Assembly: GCA_036250195.1 (NCBI GenBank)
Contig: JAVHZZ010000005.1
Span: forward strand, 124,526,765-124,590,764
Length of the DNA stretch: 64,000 nt
Source of the DNA: Mixophyes australis
Lineage: Eukaryota > Chordata > Amphibia > Anura > Limnodynastidae
Direction of reading: 5' to 3'
Shown: positions 1-11,855 of the stretch, one piece after another
Layout of the letters: every line of letters begins with the position of its first letter
How positions within the stretch are numbered: position 1 is the stretch's first letter
Position numbers and translations under genes: made by a program
The notes under the pieces: generated by a model
What the model saw: only the letters and a program-made list of their open reading frames with translations
Told to the model about the DNA's origin: nothing
Database searches by the model: none

Positions 1-386
1 AGTACCAATAGAAAGGGTATGAAAGGGAATAGGAGATTTGATGATGATGTGTACCAACAGTACTGATATACTAGGGGAGTATGTACTCATGGAGAGACTA
101 TACATATTAGATCCCAAGCCAAGAGTCATTAATGATACTCTAATCAAGGTGCCCTCAACTTGCAGAAATGTAGGTACTAGGAAATATGCAACCCAGCACA
201 CTTTCAATACCACATTTCCTCATGATCCCAAATTCCAAAATAGGAAGAAAAGGGAGTGGTATGATACATTATTTGGGGCAACAGGTACTGAAATGGCGGT
301 ATTTAACAGTATAGGCATAGAAACATTGAATAACAAGAAGAAGTGGAGCAGGAGAAGATATAAACAATGTAATCACAATGCAGACA
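1..386 (+). pseudogene. Endogenous retrovirus env remnant, first part
   Basis: An open stretch from 38 runs through a basic RKKR furin-like cleavage site near residue 70, followed by a hydrophobic glycine-containing segment, as at a surface/transmembrane subunit boundary. The frame is then captured by an inserted short transposon at about 387, so the apparent C terminus (after about residue 116, stop at 526) is transposon sequence and not env. The rest of the env region resumes near 1350. Env is the best call because heptad-rich and membrane-spanning segments, a polypurine tract and an LTR follow in order. The retroviral genus is not resolved. Non-functional. Confidence 0.55.
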
Positions 387-600
387 CAGGGCCTGATTCA
401 TTAAGGATCTTAAATGAAGAGGTATCTTATTTCAGTCTCCTGGACAAAACCATGTTACAATGCAAGGGGTGCAAACTAGTTTTCTGTTTTGCACAAAAGT
501 TAAATACTAACTATTTTTTCATGTAGCACACAAATATCAACTTTAAATTAAAGTGTACAAATAAGCTATCAAGTATTTGTGTGCTATATGAAAAAAACAG
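387..600 (+). mobile_element. Short inverted-repeat transposon, partial copy A
   Basis: It begins GGGCCTGATTCATTAAGG. The stretch from about 428 (CTCCTGGACAAAACCATG) to about 530 closely matches 30404-30510, so this is a dispersed repeat family. The distal end is folded back: 513-536 and about 569-591 are inverted copies around a short AT-rich loop. The right terminus is not seen because the element ends against the LTR-like repeat at about 600. The superfamily is not proven; the terminus resembles Harbinger-like non-autonomous elements of frogs. It supplies the false C terminus of the env reading frame. Confidence 0.55.
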
Positions 601-618
601 TCCGTCTCCCTCATCCCG

Positions 619-632
619 GTTGCCTAGGCAAC
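619..632. promoter_or_regulatory. Perfect palindrome matching an RFX X-box
   Basis: GTTGCCTAGGCAAC is a perfect 14-bp palindrome and matches the inverted-repeat X-box recognised by RFX winged-helix factors (GTTRCC...GGYAAC). The match is seen directly; binding is inference. It lies near the left edge of the LTR-like repeat, where an enhancer would be expected. Confidence 0.45.
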
Positions 633-994
633 AACCGGGACGCTTCAAACTCCCTGCCGCTGCACCCGGCCAGCTGTCAAACAGCCAGGTGGCACGCGCA
701 GGTCAGTTTAGAATCAGCCTCTATGGCTGATTAGAGTAATTGTAATCAGCCCTGATTTATGATGCAGCTGGGCACTGCATCTCCATTGGCCACCAGCACT
801 ACTACCATTAAGCAAAACCTAGGGATACTTTGGGGGCTTTGCTCTGATTGGCTCTTTGTATTATTTAAGGCAGTGAGGACTGAGCCTCACTGCCGGTTAT
901 AGCATCCTGTTTCAGTACTGCTGCCTGCTCCTGTACTATTTTGGTGTTGAACCTTGGATTGATTTATCTGTATATGACCTCTACCTGTCCATGG

Positions 995-1165
995 ACCCTG
1001 AACCATTGCCTGTGACCCTGACCTTATGCCTGTACCCAGACTTTGAACCATTGCCTGTGACCCTGACCTTTTGCCTGTACCCGGACTCTGAACCATTCCT
1101 GTGACCCTGACCTTGTGCCTGTACCCGGACTCTGAACCATTGCCTGTGACCCAGACCCTGCTTGT
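995..1165 (+). repeat. 45-bp minisatellite, about 4 units
   Basis: The motif AACCATTGCCTGTGACCCTG recurs at about 1001, 1046, 1091 and 1135, giving a period near 45 bp with small indels. The array creates short spurious reading frames on both strands. Confidence 0.75.
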
Positions 1166-1345
1166 ACCTGACATCTCCACTTGTGCTCTGTCCAGTCCGC
1201 AGATCTCTGGCCTGTCCCTACTCCTTGTACTACCTCCTGTACCTGTGCGCTGCCGTGTGAACATAAATTTGTACTACACTGAGTGTAAGTCCTGGGGGCA
1301 TCCGAGTACCTGTGAGCATAACCAGTCTTTACGGGAAAGGCGGCT

Positions 1346-2156
1346 GCTGTAAGTGAAGACCTCTTCTGCTAAAGTTCTACAAGTTTATTCCGCACTGGTA
1401 GCCATAGCAGGAATAGTGTGCTCTCAAAACACTCAAGTTTATGAACCTTGTAAGTTAGAACATTCAACTAGTGTCTCTAATTGGGAGCTCCATAGCAGAA
1501 GAAATTATATGTTTATAGAAGTAGCACCACAAATTGTGTGCTTAGTAACCCATGATAAACAAACTACAGAAATGTATAACTTGACTAATCCATTCTCAGG
1601 ATGCATCCAAAAACTTACTCATCTAATATGGATAAATGAGTCCTATATTTTCTACAAGGATAGGAAAGACAATATATACCAGCAATTTATCCCAATTAAA
1701 CTACCCTCCCAACATGACTATTAATCTTCAGGGGATAATCAATGCTATAAACAACACCCTGGCAGAGCATTTGGCACTGGTAAACTATTCAGCTAATCAT
1801 GCACAAATGCAGACGATAATAGAAGCACAGGAATTAAAACATGTAGCTCATCAATTAAAAGATAGCCTGCAACACCATTGGTGGGATGTGTTCACAGGTA
1901 ACTCCCCACTGTAACAGGTATTTTTAGGATAATGCTCCATCCAATACTGGTAAAAATAGTGGTTTTAATCCTGGTGATTGTGTGGAATTGTTATTTGTCC
2001 TGTACGTTTAGAAAAATGGTTAATCAGGCCATGACTCCAGTACCAACATGTTTTAATCAAACTCAAAAAGTATGTACCTCATATAATGGGAATAACCCCT
2101 ATCAAGCAAAAATGACATGTGTATACTGCAGTGAAATATTGCTAGGGAAAGAATAA
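1346..2156 (+). pseudogene. Endogenous retrovirus env remnant, second part
   Basis: Three short frames in succession (1353-1724, 1636-1914, 1932-2156) look like the rest of a retroviral transmembrane subunit broken by frameshifts. They hold a cysteine-containing ectodomain with N-glycosylation sequons, an Asn/Gln-rich heptad segment (about 1720-1870) with a WW pair at its end, then a roughly 20-residue hydrophobic membrane span (about 1940-2000) and a short tail. A polypurine tract and an LTR follow. The combination is seen directly; the env assignment is inference from order and character. Not functional as one protein. Confidence 0.55.
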
Positions 2157-2305
2157 ATGATGCAAGGGTACCTTCTCTGGTAATAATTGATTTTCTATGT
2201 TAGGTCAAAATCTGGGTAAAAGTAGCTGGAGGAATACAAAGGTAACCCTGTATCATGACATGAAAGGAAGGTTCACTTTACACATGTATATTTGTTTAGT
2301 GGAAT

Positions 2306-2317
2306 AAAAAGAGGGGA
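2306..2317 (+). promoter_or_regulatory. Polypurine tract
   Basis: AAAAAGAGGGGA lies immediately before the TG of the LTR, the usual position of the plus-strand primer in retroviral replication. Confidence 0.6.
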
Positions 2318-2318
2318 T

Positions 2319-2716
2319 TGTGAGAGTATAAAACAATGAATAGTTATTAAAGGTGCAAATATATGTGTGAAATACCTTTAAAACCTATAACTACAGATAT
2401 GAGAACTACGCCCTTGATATAAGAGTCGAAGAAAAAAGAACTGTTTTCCATGAAACAGAGACAAAACAGGATGCAAGACTAAGAACAATGCCTGAAAGAC
2501 ATTACGCAGTACTGGACAAAGGATATTGCCTTAAATGTACTTAATGTTGCAAAGAAATATTTGCTGAGCTAAAGAGATTACCTTATATGTAGTTGTTTTT
2601 AACCAGTTAATGCTCGAGCTTAAGTATAAATAAAGGGTGTCCCTGGAAGTCCCTAAGAGCTTATTCTAAAACTACAACTACTTGTCTGTGTTTCATTTAA
2701 TCCTCTCTGGTCGACA
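2319..2716 (+). repeat. Retroviral 3' LTR
   Basis: About 398 bp, from TGTGAGAG directly after a polypurine tract to ...GTCGACA. A TATA/poly(A) overlap (AAGTATAAATAAAGG) lies at about 2621-2635, about 85 bp before the end. The internal features agree with an LTR attached to the env remnant. The 5' LTR lies outside the window, so identity between the two cannot be used for dating, and no target duplication could be tested. Confidence 0.6.
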
Positions 2717-3022
2717 GTGTTGCAGCTCAAAGGAAATCAGGTTATCAGAGATCTATAATAGGGCACCAAGCCTCGGTATCCCCACATAGCAGCCCACACA
2801 CCTCCCTCTTTTCTGCCTCTGAACTTGTATTTGGGGAGCACATGATGTTCACAAGCTGCGCTTCAGAGCTGGAAAACATGAGCCTCTTGGTGTATGCCAT
2901 TGCACGGCTCACCAGCATGTCCAACACTCACTGCCCTCTTACTCCTGATCCCTCACCACATCTTACTGCTCTCCCAAGTCACTATCACAAAGGTGGTCAC
3001 TTTGTGATGATAACCATAGAAA
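2717..3022. other. Unclassified spacer
   Basis: Non-coding sequence between the retroviral LTR and the L2 3' end. A small hairpin around 2983-3008 (CACAAAGGTGGTCACTTTGTG) is the only structure noticed. No gene is supported. Confidence 0.4.
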
Positions 3023-3355
3023 AGATCATCATCATCATCATCATTAACATTTATTTATATAGCGCCAGCAAATTCCGTAGCGCTTCACAATTGGGAACAA
3101 ACATTAATAAGACAATACTGGGTAATACATACAGACAGAGAGGTAAGAGAACCCTGCTCGAAAGCTTACAATCTATAGGACAATGGGAGTTAGAAACACA
3201 AGGGCATGTGCTACATCATATTGCACAATGGACCAGCCAGACTGCAAAGGTAAAAGTACTGAGTGGGCCATGTGTGTTGCAATGTTGGTCAGAAGGTTGT
3301 TGTCTTGCGTTAGCAGTGTAGAGGATGGTAATAGGGTAATCTAGGGAAATTAAGA

Positions 3356-4730
<1,375 letters not shown>

Positions 4731-4805
4731 TGCATGCTTGAATATAGATGGAAAAATACCATGAGAAAGAGATAGATAGTTATTTATAGATATATTTATA
4801 GTTAT

Positions 4806-6455
4806 TTATAGATAGTTAGAGATTTTAGTTAGAGGGGGAATGAGCACAGGAGACAGGGACATACGAATTTGTGAGGGAATGGGATCAAGAGGACAGGAGG
4901 TAGAGTAGGAAGATGAGAAGAGAGTAGAAACTTCCTCTTCATTTGTGGGATCAAATGAAGAGAGAGTGTCAGAGGGTGCTACAAAGGAATTGAGCAGATT
5001 GCTTGTCAAGGGAGATACCATTTCAAGCCTGATCTTATCAATTTTGTCCTTGAAATAGGAAGTAAGATCCTGTGCACTGATGTTAGTTGGGGGATTTGGG
5101 GCAGGAGGATTCAGAAGAGAGTTAAATGTGTTAAAGAGGCGTTTGGGGTTAGAAGCCTGAGCATAGATGAGAGATCGGTAGTATGCTTTTTTAGCAGTGT
5201 CCAGAGCATTTCTATAGGAGTGGTAGATATCAGTATATGTGATGAAATCATTAGAGGCACAAGATTTACGCCAGTGACGTTCTGCTTTACGAGAAAGTTT
5301 TTGTAGAGTTTGTGTTACTGTAGTGTACAACGGTTGGCAACGAATTCTACGCGAAGTATGTAGTGTCGCTGGAGCCACTTGATCCAGGGCAGTTGCTAGG
5401 GTTTGATGAAAATGGGGTACTGCCCGATCAGGGGAGGAGAATGTAGAAATTGGGGAGAGAAGGTGTTGGAGAGATGTGGAAAACTGTTGAAAATCAATAG
5501 CGTTGATATTCCTGCGGGTACTAGGAGGCTTGGAAGAGTTTGACACTAGGGAGGGTAAAGAACTGGGGGTGAGCGCGTAGCTAATAAGGTGATGATCTGA
5601 GAGGGGGAAAGGAGTGTTAAGGAAATTAGAAACTGAGCATAGTCTAGAGAAAACAAGATCAAGACAGTGGCCATCCTGATGAGTAGCAGATTCAATCCAC
5701 TGGGAGAGGTCAAGTGAGGAGGTTAGAGAGAGTAGTTTGGAAGCAGCATTGGAACGTGGATTAGAAATAGGGATGTTGAAATCACCCATGATGATGGTGG
5801 GGATAACAGTAGATAAGAAGTGAGGGAGCCATGCAGAGAAGTGTTCCAAAAATTGTTAGTGTGGACCAGGGGGGCGATAGATGACAGCAACACGCATAGA
5901 GAATGGGTTAAAAATCCTAACAGCATGTACTTCAAAAGATGTGAATGTGAGTGATGGGACACTTGGTAGAACTGTGAATGTGCACTGAGGGGAGAGAAGT
6001 AGTCAAACCCCCCCTCCTTGTCTGCCTCCTGGTCTGGGGGTGTGGGTGAAATGGAGACCACCATGTGAAAGGGCTGCAGGTGAGGCAGTGTCTGAATGCG
6101 TGAGCCATGTTTCTGTTATTGCTAGAAGGTTGAGGTTGTATGAGAGGAAGAGATCATGTACGGATCTGTTACAAACAGAGCATGCATTCCAAAGGGCACA
6201 TTTAAGGGACTTTGGAAGAGAGGTGAGACAGGTTATGTGTTTGCGGTTTGCCAGGTTTCTGTAGTGTTTAGATATATGTGTGTGGGAGAAGTGAGGGGGA
6301 CCTGGATTAGGTGATATATCACCAGCTAATAGAAGCAGCGAGGAAGAAAGGTAGGAAAGATGATTGTAAGATGTGTGTCCTTTTAGTTTCTGGCGGCAGG
6401 GTGAGGCTGTTAAAGTTATTGAATTTAAATAGCAAAAGAGTTCATAAGTGTTCAC
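4806..6455 (-). pseudogene. L2 AP-type endonuclease with 2A-like N terminus (broken)
   Basis: Frames 6455-6003, 6064-5723 and 5849-4806 together give the ORF2 N terminus. A hydrophobic leader (LSSSLLLLAG) runs into the 2A-like DISPNPGP. The endonuclease start (ALWNACSV...ITETWLT) follows, then GDFN (about 5790) and SDHH (about 5595) of the exonuclease/endonuclease/phosphatase fold. A linker leads to RT. Two frameshifts are visible. In intact relatives this domain nicks target DNA for target-primed reverse transcription. Confidence 0.75.
6296..6323 (-). other. 2A-like peptide motif in LINE ORF
   Basis: Residues 45-53 of the frame starting at 6455 read GDISPNPGP after a leucine-rich run. This resembles the ribosome-skipping 2A consensus D(V/I)ExNPGP, with Ser in place of the consensus Glu. 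2A-like motifs at this location are known in APE-type non-LTR retrotransposons. Activity with the Glu to Ser change is uncertain. Confidence 0.6.
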
Positions 6456-6509
6456 TAGAGGGGAGTGAAGTAATGAAGGGGCAATGTGGACAGAGGTGTG
6501 TGTTGCATG

Positions 6510-6775
6510 CAGGGGCGGACCCAGACATTTTTCCTACCCTGGGCGATTTTAGGGGGGGCGATTTAGGCCCCGCCCCCTTTCTGTGTTCTAAGGCTGCCGG
6601 CGGCGGCACAGTATGTGTGCAGGTCCATTCAGCAGTGAAAGTGTGCTGTCCCGCTGCTCTGATTGTGTTTAAAACACAATCAGAGCAGCCGGGCAGCATA
6701 CTGTCACTGCTGAACGGACCTGCACAGTGTGCAGCTGTCGGCAGCAAGCCCCTGGTAGGGGGGGGCGATTCACTA
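6510..6775. mobile_element. hAT-like non-autonomous element, partial, with fold-back core
   Basis: It starts CAGGGGCGGACCCAG, a typical hAT terminal sequence, preceded by a candidate 8-bp duplication GTTGCATG (6502-6509). The matching right terminus was not found before unrelated repeat sequence starts at about 6776, so the copy looks truncated. Its core is a long inverted repeat (separate entry). Overlapping reading frames on both strands are palindrome artefacts. Confidence 0.5.
6617..6725. repeat. Long inverted repeat (hairpin)
   Basis: Arms of about 54 bp pair around TTTAAA near 6670. The left arm begins GTGCAGGTCC and the right arm ends GGACCTGCAC, with a few mismatches. It is large enough to extrude a cruciform or form an RNA hairpin. 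Confidence 0.8.
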
Positions 6776-6880
6776 GGAAGTGGGCAGATGCGGGAGGCTG
6801 CCATACTCTCCTGGGAGCTACCGGAATCTACCGAAATCTGGGAGTCTCCCGGACATTCCGGGAGAGTTGGCAAGTATGTC
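6776..6880. repeat. Palindrome-rich dispersed repeat piece
   Basis: It contains alternating inverted words (CTCCTGGGAG, CTACCGGAATCTACCG, TCTCCCGGACATTCCGGGAGA). This looks like the end of a DNA transposon truncated against the preceding element. No target duplication found. Confidence 0.35.
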
Positions 6881-8145
6881 CTATGTGTATCTAGGGAAAG
6901 ATTTGAAAACTCTAACTAAAAGCAAAACACGATTGGATGAGATGTACTTCTATAAGTTTAGTGTATGAAAACAAGAGTTATTAGTAGCTAATGTATATGC
7001 AGGCAAACTCTCATCCTCCACCTTTTATAACTTGTCAGTGCATGAAGCTGCGGAATGGGCACAAATGTGCAGCAATAATGCATTGCAAGCTACATGCCTG
7101 TATCTTGATTACTGAGCTTAGGGTCGCTGTGCAGGCAGAATACAGGCAAGATATAGAACTGTACTCGCTACACACAACAATTCAAATAAATATATTATAA
7201 CTGTTGTTTGTAGTATTAATCTGTATCAGAATTGTTCGATACATCGGTAACTAGAAGACTTATCCATCCATTAGATTTGCCAGTTAGCTGCTCCTGGACG
7301 CAGCTTTTTCCCTCTCCGGTCACTTTGTCCCTTGGGCTAGAGTGAGAGGGGCAGAGGGCAGTCTGACTGGTCCCTGTAGTAGCACTGACACAGAAGTCAG
7401 AACTCCATACTCATATATTTGTTTTAATCGCTGATGCTGATGAATATGGTGGCACCTGTGAATTATGACCATACTATAGTACTTAGGTTTATCAGCAAGT
7501 GTTTTGTGTTCTAATCGGACAGGAATTTTCTGCCACTCACTTGAATGTTATACTAGAGCATCATAATTCCATAAAAAAATATATGTAAGCTCATTCTTGT
7601 GCATAGTAGTGACATATCTGCAGGGTCTAACTGCATGTTAGACATTAAAAGTTAGCCATAATCATCTAAACATATAATCTGGCATTGTAATCTGGCACTG
7701 TAAATCAACAGTCAGGTTTCAGATACTACATGGTTTCAGTGGAAAGAGTCTATGCGCTGTTCTATATTCATACTATGCACATCCATTAATTTTCATTTGT
7801 TTCCTTTCACTGATATTCTTGTATATCTTAGGCATCTAAAACTGGATCAGTGAGATTCAAGCCTATGAGTTTACAGGTATGGAAAATTATTCTGTGCGCT
7901 TCTTTGTAAACTTCAGAAGCTTGGATATTAATTACCACACTGCTCCATAAGATAACAGTGTTTCAGAAAATAACGTCAGACATCGGCTTCATTCTCATAT
8001 ATTTGTTTTTGACCACTGATGCTGATAATTATGCCAGCACCTGTGACTTATGACCAGACTCCGAATTTAGTGCTTAAGTTTCTTAACAAGTGTTATGTGT
8101 TCTAATCAGACATGAATTTTCTGTCACTCAAATGATGTTATACTA
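6881..8145. repeat. Non-coding region with a duplicated ~165-bp segment
   Basis: Two diverged direct copies are visible: about 7395-7560 and 7980-8147. They share CTCATATATTTGTTTT, CTGATGCTGAT, GGCACCTGTGA-like text and ACAAGTGTT.TGTGTTCTAAT.GGACA-like blocks. No open reading frame of note. The duplication may be an old repeat element or a local segmental duplication. Confidence 0.5.
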
Positions 8146-8151
8146 GGGCAG

Positions 8152-8209
8152 GGGTTGGCAAACTTTTTCTATCAGCGTGCCAGTTGGGCATGTGTATGTG
8201 TAATTATAA

Positions 8210-8215
<6 letters not shown>
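8152..8215. mobile_element. hAT-like left terminus
   Basis: CAGGGGTTGGCAAACTTTTT is typical of hAT terminal inverted repeats. The preceding 8 bp are TACTAGGG. No matching right end was found in the next 1.2 kb, so only the left end is supported. The downstream simple repeats may belong to the same element. Confidence 0.4.

Positions 8216-8265
<50 letters not shown>
8216..8265. repeat. (AT)n microsatellite
   Basis: About 50 bp of uninterrupted TA dinucleotides. Confidence 0.95.
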
Positions 8266-8269
<4 letters not shown>

Positions 8270-9041
8270 TTACCGTGCAATTGTGATTAATACACCACGT
8301 GTTATGATGCAATCACACGGATTCATAACACACACATTTACATTCGCACTTACACTTGTAAATAATACACATTTATTAAGGTTCCAATCCACATTTATTT
8401 ATTAGTAAAATGTTTAGAGATTGTTTATACATAGGTGATAATATATTATAGGTTTTTAATGTGTCATTTTGATCTGCACATTACCATCTCAAATCTGCTT
8501 CTTTCGGCTTTGCGATCGCTTCCCGCGTTCAATAGTTATGGAAGATAAAAGATTGGATGATCAAAATGACATTGTGTTTTAAGTTTGCTTAGAACTGGTT
8601 TGGGTTAGTTTCCTTGAGAAGCACAAGCAGCTGTTGGAGAGTTGACCCCCTAGGAGGGCATTGTTTTACCCGACCTATGACCTGCATTACACTGGACTGT
8701 CCTGAATCCTGAACCAATGGAAACATGCCATGACATCATAAGCAGTTTTTTTCTATACTGAAACTGGATACTATCATGTTGGTTTACCAGCTAAGGCTCT
8801 CTCTCTTTGCCTGACTGCACAGACAACATGACGTTATCTTATCCTGGGTGAAGCTCATTAGAAAATGTAATGTATTCAGTGTTTTTATACTTTCCGGCTT
8901 TATTGTAACATCTTTAATGCGTAATAATGGCTTGCTATAAATCCTGCTATATTTTGCAGTTAAATATCTTTGTGCTTTGGAACCACAACAATCGCATTGG
9001 ACAATGATTATTTGTAAGCGATAAAATGACTTTAACAATTT

Positions 9042-9064
9042 ATATATATATATATATATATATA
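9042..9064. repeat. (TA)n microsatellite
   Basis: A short TA run at the end of an AT-rich stretch. Confidence 0.85.
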
Positions 9065-9149
9065 CAAAAATGTAATTATGTCTTATTTTATAATGCTAAT
9101 ATCATATTATCATCTAATGGGATCAGCAAAAACGTTCATGCTGTGCCCC

Positions 9150-9350
9150 ACAGAAGTGCTCCCACTTTGTAGTATGCCATGCAATTGTGCCCACAACTCA
9201 AATCATGTCCCATAGTTGTGCCCTCAATTCATATTATGCCTCATAGTTGTCCATATTATTCATAGCATGCCACATACTGTAGTTGTCTGCTAATTCATTG
9301 TATGCCACATAAATGTCACCCCTATCCCTAGAATGTCACATACCGTAGTT
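9150..9350. repeat. Imperfect tandem repeat, unit about 40-50 bp
   Basis: Diverged copies of a unit containing CATAGTTGTGCCC-like and ATTCATATTATGCC-like words recur about five times. No coding function is apparent. Possibly the inside of the hAT-like element whose end is at 8152. Confidence 0.55.
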
Positions 9351-10472
9351 GTCCGCCGCCATGCAGGAAAAGCGTCGGTATGAGGATAGGGCGTGGTGAG
9401 AGGGTCGGGTAAGTGCAGGGGGACCATATAAAGAGAAGACAGGGTGCCGAATCACTGTCTGCAAGATCAGGATCTGTAGGCACATACTCATCTGGTTTCC
9501 ATTACCGGCAAACTACTCCTGACCCAGCGTCCTCCAGCACTTTCAGCAAGGTGTCCTCTAGGGACACACTTTTCGGAAGCCAGGTGTTCCCCATTGCGCA
9601 CCTCTGGAAAGCCCCCTTCTGCCTCAGTGACATAAAAAGAGCTCTTTCTCCAGCACAGAGACAGCCCCCACACTATAGGCACACATTATAAAAACACTCA
9701 TTCTAGCAAATATATTCCCTTGTTAGCTAAATTACTGAAAGTCTTATGAGTCAGCAATTAATTATTAGCATGTCCAGAGCAGAAAATCTAAATTCCCATT
9801 CAATTGACATGTTGTTCCTTAACTACAAATTTGAAAAGTTTTATGTATGGCTTATGAACTCCCAGACAGGCAATTTGATGGTTCTTCAGCTGCTATGGGT
9901 GTAAAAGTTACAGCATTCACTGCATGTCTGGTCATGCTAGCACTTATCACAGGTTTCTTATCTAATAGACAGGGAAGCTGTATTACAAAATGTCAGTGAG
10001 CCAATTTCCAGTTAAAACACACTCCCAATAAATCCTCAATATAAATGGAAATAACATATGGAAGAAAAATAAAGAACAGATAAAATAATCACCTTAACTC
10101 CAGGCACACATTTGTAGAAATGTAACATATATTCCTGTTTATTCATTGCACTGAGCTAGAGGTGGGAGACTTAAACTCTACAGCTCCTGCATTGATCGTA
10201 CAGAGAGAGTGGTGATCAGTGCTGGGAAGAGGAAATGTTATATGCTGATAAACACATTACCACAAAACTGACAATAGACCCATAAAATCTAAACAAAAAA
10301 AAACTTAACAAAGCCAAAAGTGCAAATTATTTATTGAATTACCCATATCAAGGACAATTGTTACTAATACAAGTTTTCCCTCTACACCACCACCACAAAC
10401 AGCAGATAAGTACCAACAAAAGGAAAGTCCCATACATATCTCACTCTCTCTTCTACAGATTCCACCATCTCT
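9351..10472. other. Unclassified non-coding stretch
   Basis: Short frames at 9413-9691 on both strands have no recognisable domain. The rest (9692-10472) is AT-rich with many stops. No gene or element boundary identified, apart from the target site duplication of the following hAT element. Confidence 0.4.
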
Positions 10473-10480
10473 ATTTCAAG
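10473..10480. repeat. Target site duplication of hAT element (left copy)
   Basis: ATTTCAAG, repeated exactly at 15941-15948. Eight bp is the hAT hallmark. Confidence 0.9.
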
Positions 10481-10830
10481 TAGAGATGGGCGGGTCCGGT
10501 TCTCCGAGAACCGAACCCACCCGAACTTTGGGTATCCGAGTACCGAGCTGAGCAGCTCGGTACTCTCCCGCCCATTCCGAATCCAAATCGAGGCCGAACG
10601 TCATTGTGACGTTGTCGGATCTCGGGACTCGGTTCTCGCGATACTTCAACTTTATAAATACACGCCTCCACAGCAATCCATCGCCATTTGACAGAGGGAG
10701 AGAGCAGGGTGTAGTCATAGGCTAATTAGAGCAGGGACAGAGAATACAATATTGTTCTTGCAATTGCTCTAACCAAAATCGCTAGTGCAGAGAGGAGGAT
10801 AGAGGTTTATTATTTTTTCTTCATATTTGG

Positions 10831-11850
10831 CACTCCCCAGCGCTTTTGGGGTGTCCCCCATAATTGTGCATTAATATTTCTGGCTGTCAAAAGTCATATC
10901 TGTCAGCAGTATCTACTAAATAATTTTTAGCACTCCTCAGTGTTTTTGGGGTGTCCTCCCTAATTGTGCATTAATATTTCTGGCTGTCAAAAGTCATATC
11001 TGTCAGCAGTATCTACTAAATAATTTTTAGCACTCCTCAGTGTTTTTGGGGTGTCCTCCCTAATTGTGCATTAATATTTCTGGCTGTCAAAAGTCATATC
11101 TGTCAGCAGTATCTACTAAATAATTTTTAGCACTCCTCAGTGTTTTTGGGGTGTCCTCCCTAATTGTGCATTAATATTTCTGGCTGTCAAAAGTCATATC
11201 TGTCAGCAGTATCTACTAAATAATTTTTAGCACTCCTCAGTGTTTTTGGGGTGTCCTCCCTAATTGTGCATTAATATTTCTGGCTGTCAAAAGTCATATC
11301 TGTCAGCAGTATCTACTAAATAATTTTTAGCACTCCTCAGTGTTTTTGGGGTGTCCTCCCTAATTGTGCATTAATATTTCTGGCTGTCAAAAGTCATATC
11401 TGTCAGCAGTATCTACTAAATAATTTTTAGCACTCCTCAGTGTTTTTGGGGTGTCCTCCCTAATTGTGCATTAATATTTCTGGCTGTCAAAAGTCATATC
11501 TGTCAGCAGTATCTACTAAATAATTTTTAGCACTCCTCAGTGTTTTTGGGGTGTCCTCCCTAATTGTGCATTAATATTTCTGGCTGTCAAAAGTCATATC
11601 TGTCAGCAGTATCTACTAAATAATTTTTAGCACTCCTCAGTGTTTTTGGGGTGTCCTCCCTAATTGTGCATTAATATTTCTGGCTGTCAAAAGTCATATC
11701 TGTCAGCAGTATCTACTAAATAATTTTTAGCACTCCTCAGTGTTTTTGGGGTGTCCTCCCTAATTGTGCATTAATATTTCTGGCTGTCAAAAGTCATAAC
11801 TGTCAGCAGAATCTACTAAATAATTTTTAGCACTCCCCAGTGGTTTGCGC
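10831..11850 (+). repeat. 100-bp tandem array directly upstream of transposase
   Basis: Ten units exactly 100 bp apart. CACTCC(C/T)CAG starts at 10831, 10931, 11031 and so on to 11831, where an eleventh, partial unit begins. Units 2 to 9 look identical by eye. The first and last units carry private changes (for example CCCC, and AACTGTCAGCAGA in the last). The array stops a few bp before the transposase ATG at 11856, so it occupies the promoter/5' leader. Near identity implies recent expansion or homogenisation. Confidence 0.95.
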
Positions 11851-11855
11851 TCAGA

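Larger units (their letters stand above)
601..1345 (+). mobile_element. LTR-like repeat inserted in env
   Basis: About 745 bp separates the two env parts. It has a GC-rich palindrome near its left end (619-632), a CCAAT-like GATTGG box at 847-852, a TATA-like TATTTAA at about 861-867 and a 45-bp minisatellite (995-1165). This layout resembles a Gypsy-type solo LTR, but no clear TG...CA ends or target duplication could be fixed, so the class is inferred and both boundaries are approximate. No coding capacity is seen; short reading frames on either strand are products of the tandem repeat. Confidence 0.35.

Noticed and set aside
887..1352. Frames on both strands around the 45-bp repeats
   Set aside because: Artefacts of the minisatellite within an LTR-like repeat.
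6311..6919. 202-codon plus-strand frame
   Set aside because: Runs antisense to the LINE and across the hAT-like hairpin; composition follows the palindrome, no domain.
9413..9691. Overlapping plus and minus frames of 92 and 64 codons
   Set aside because: No recognisable domain, no splice or promoter context, and both strands open by chance.
10831..11830. CRISPR-like regular array (100-bp spacing)
   Set aside because: Units are contiguous and identical along their whole length, with no spacers, inside a vertebrate transposon. A tandem array, not CRISPR.
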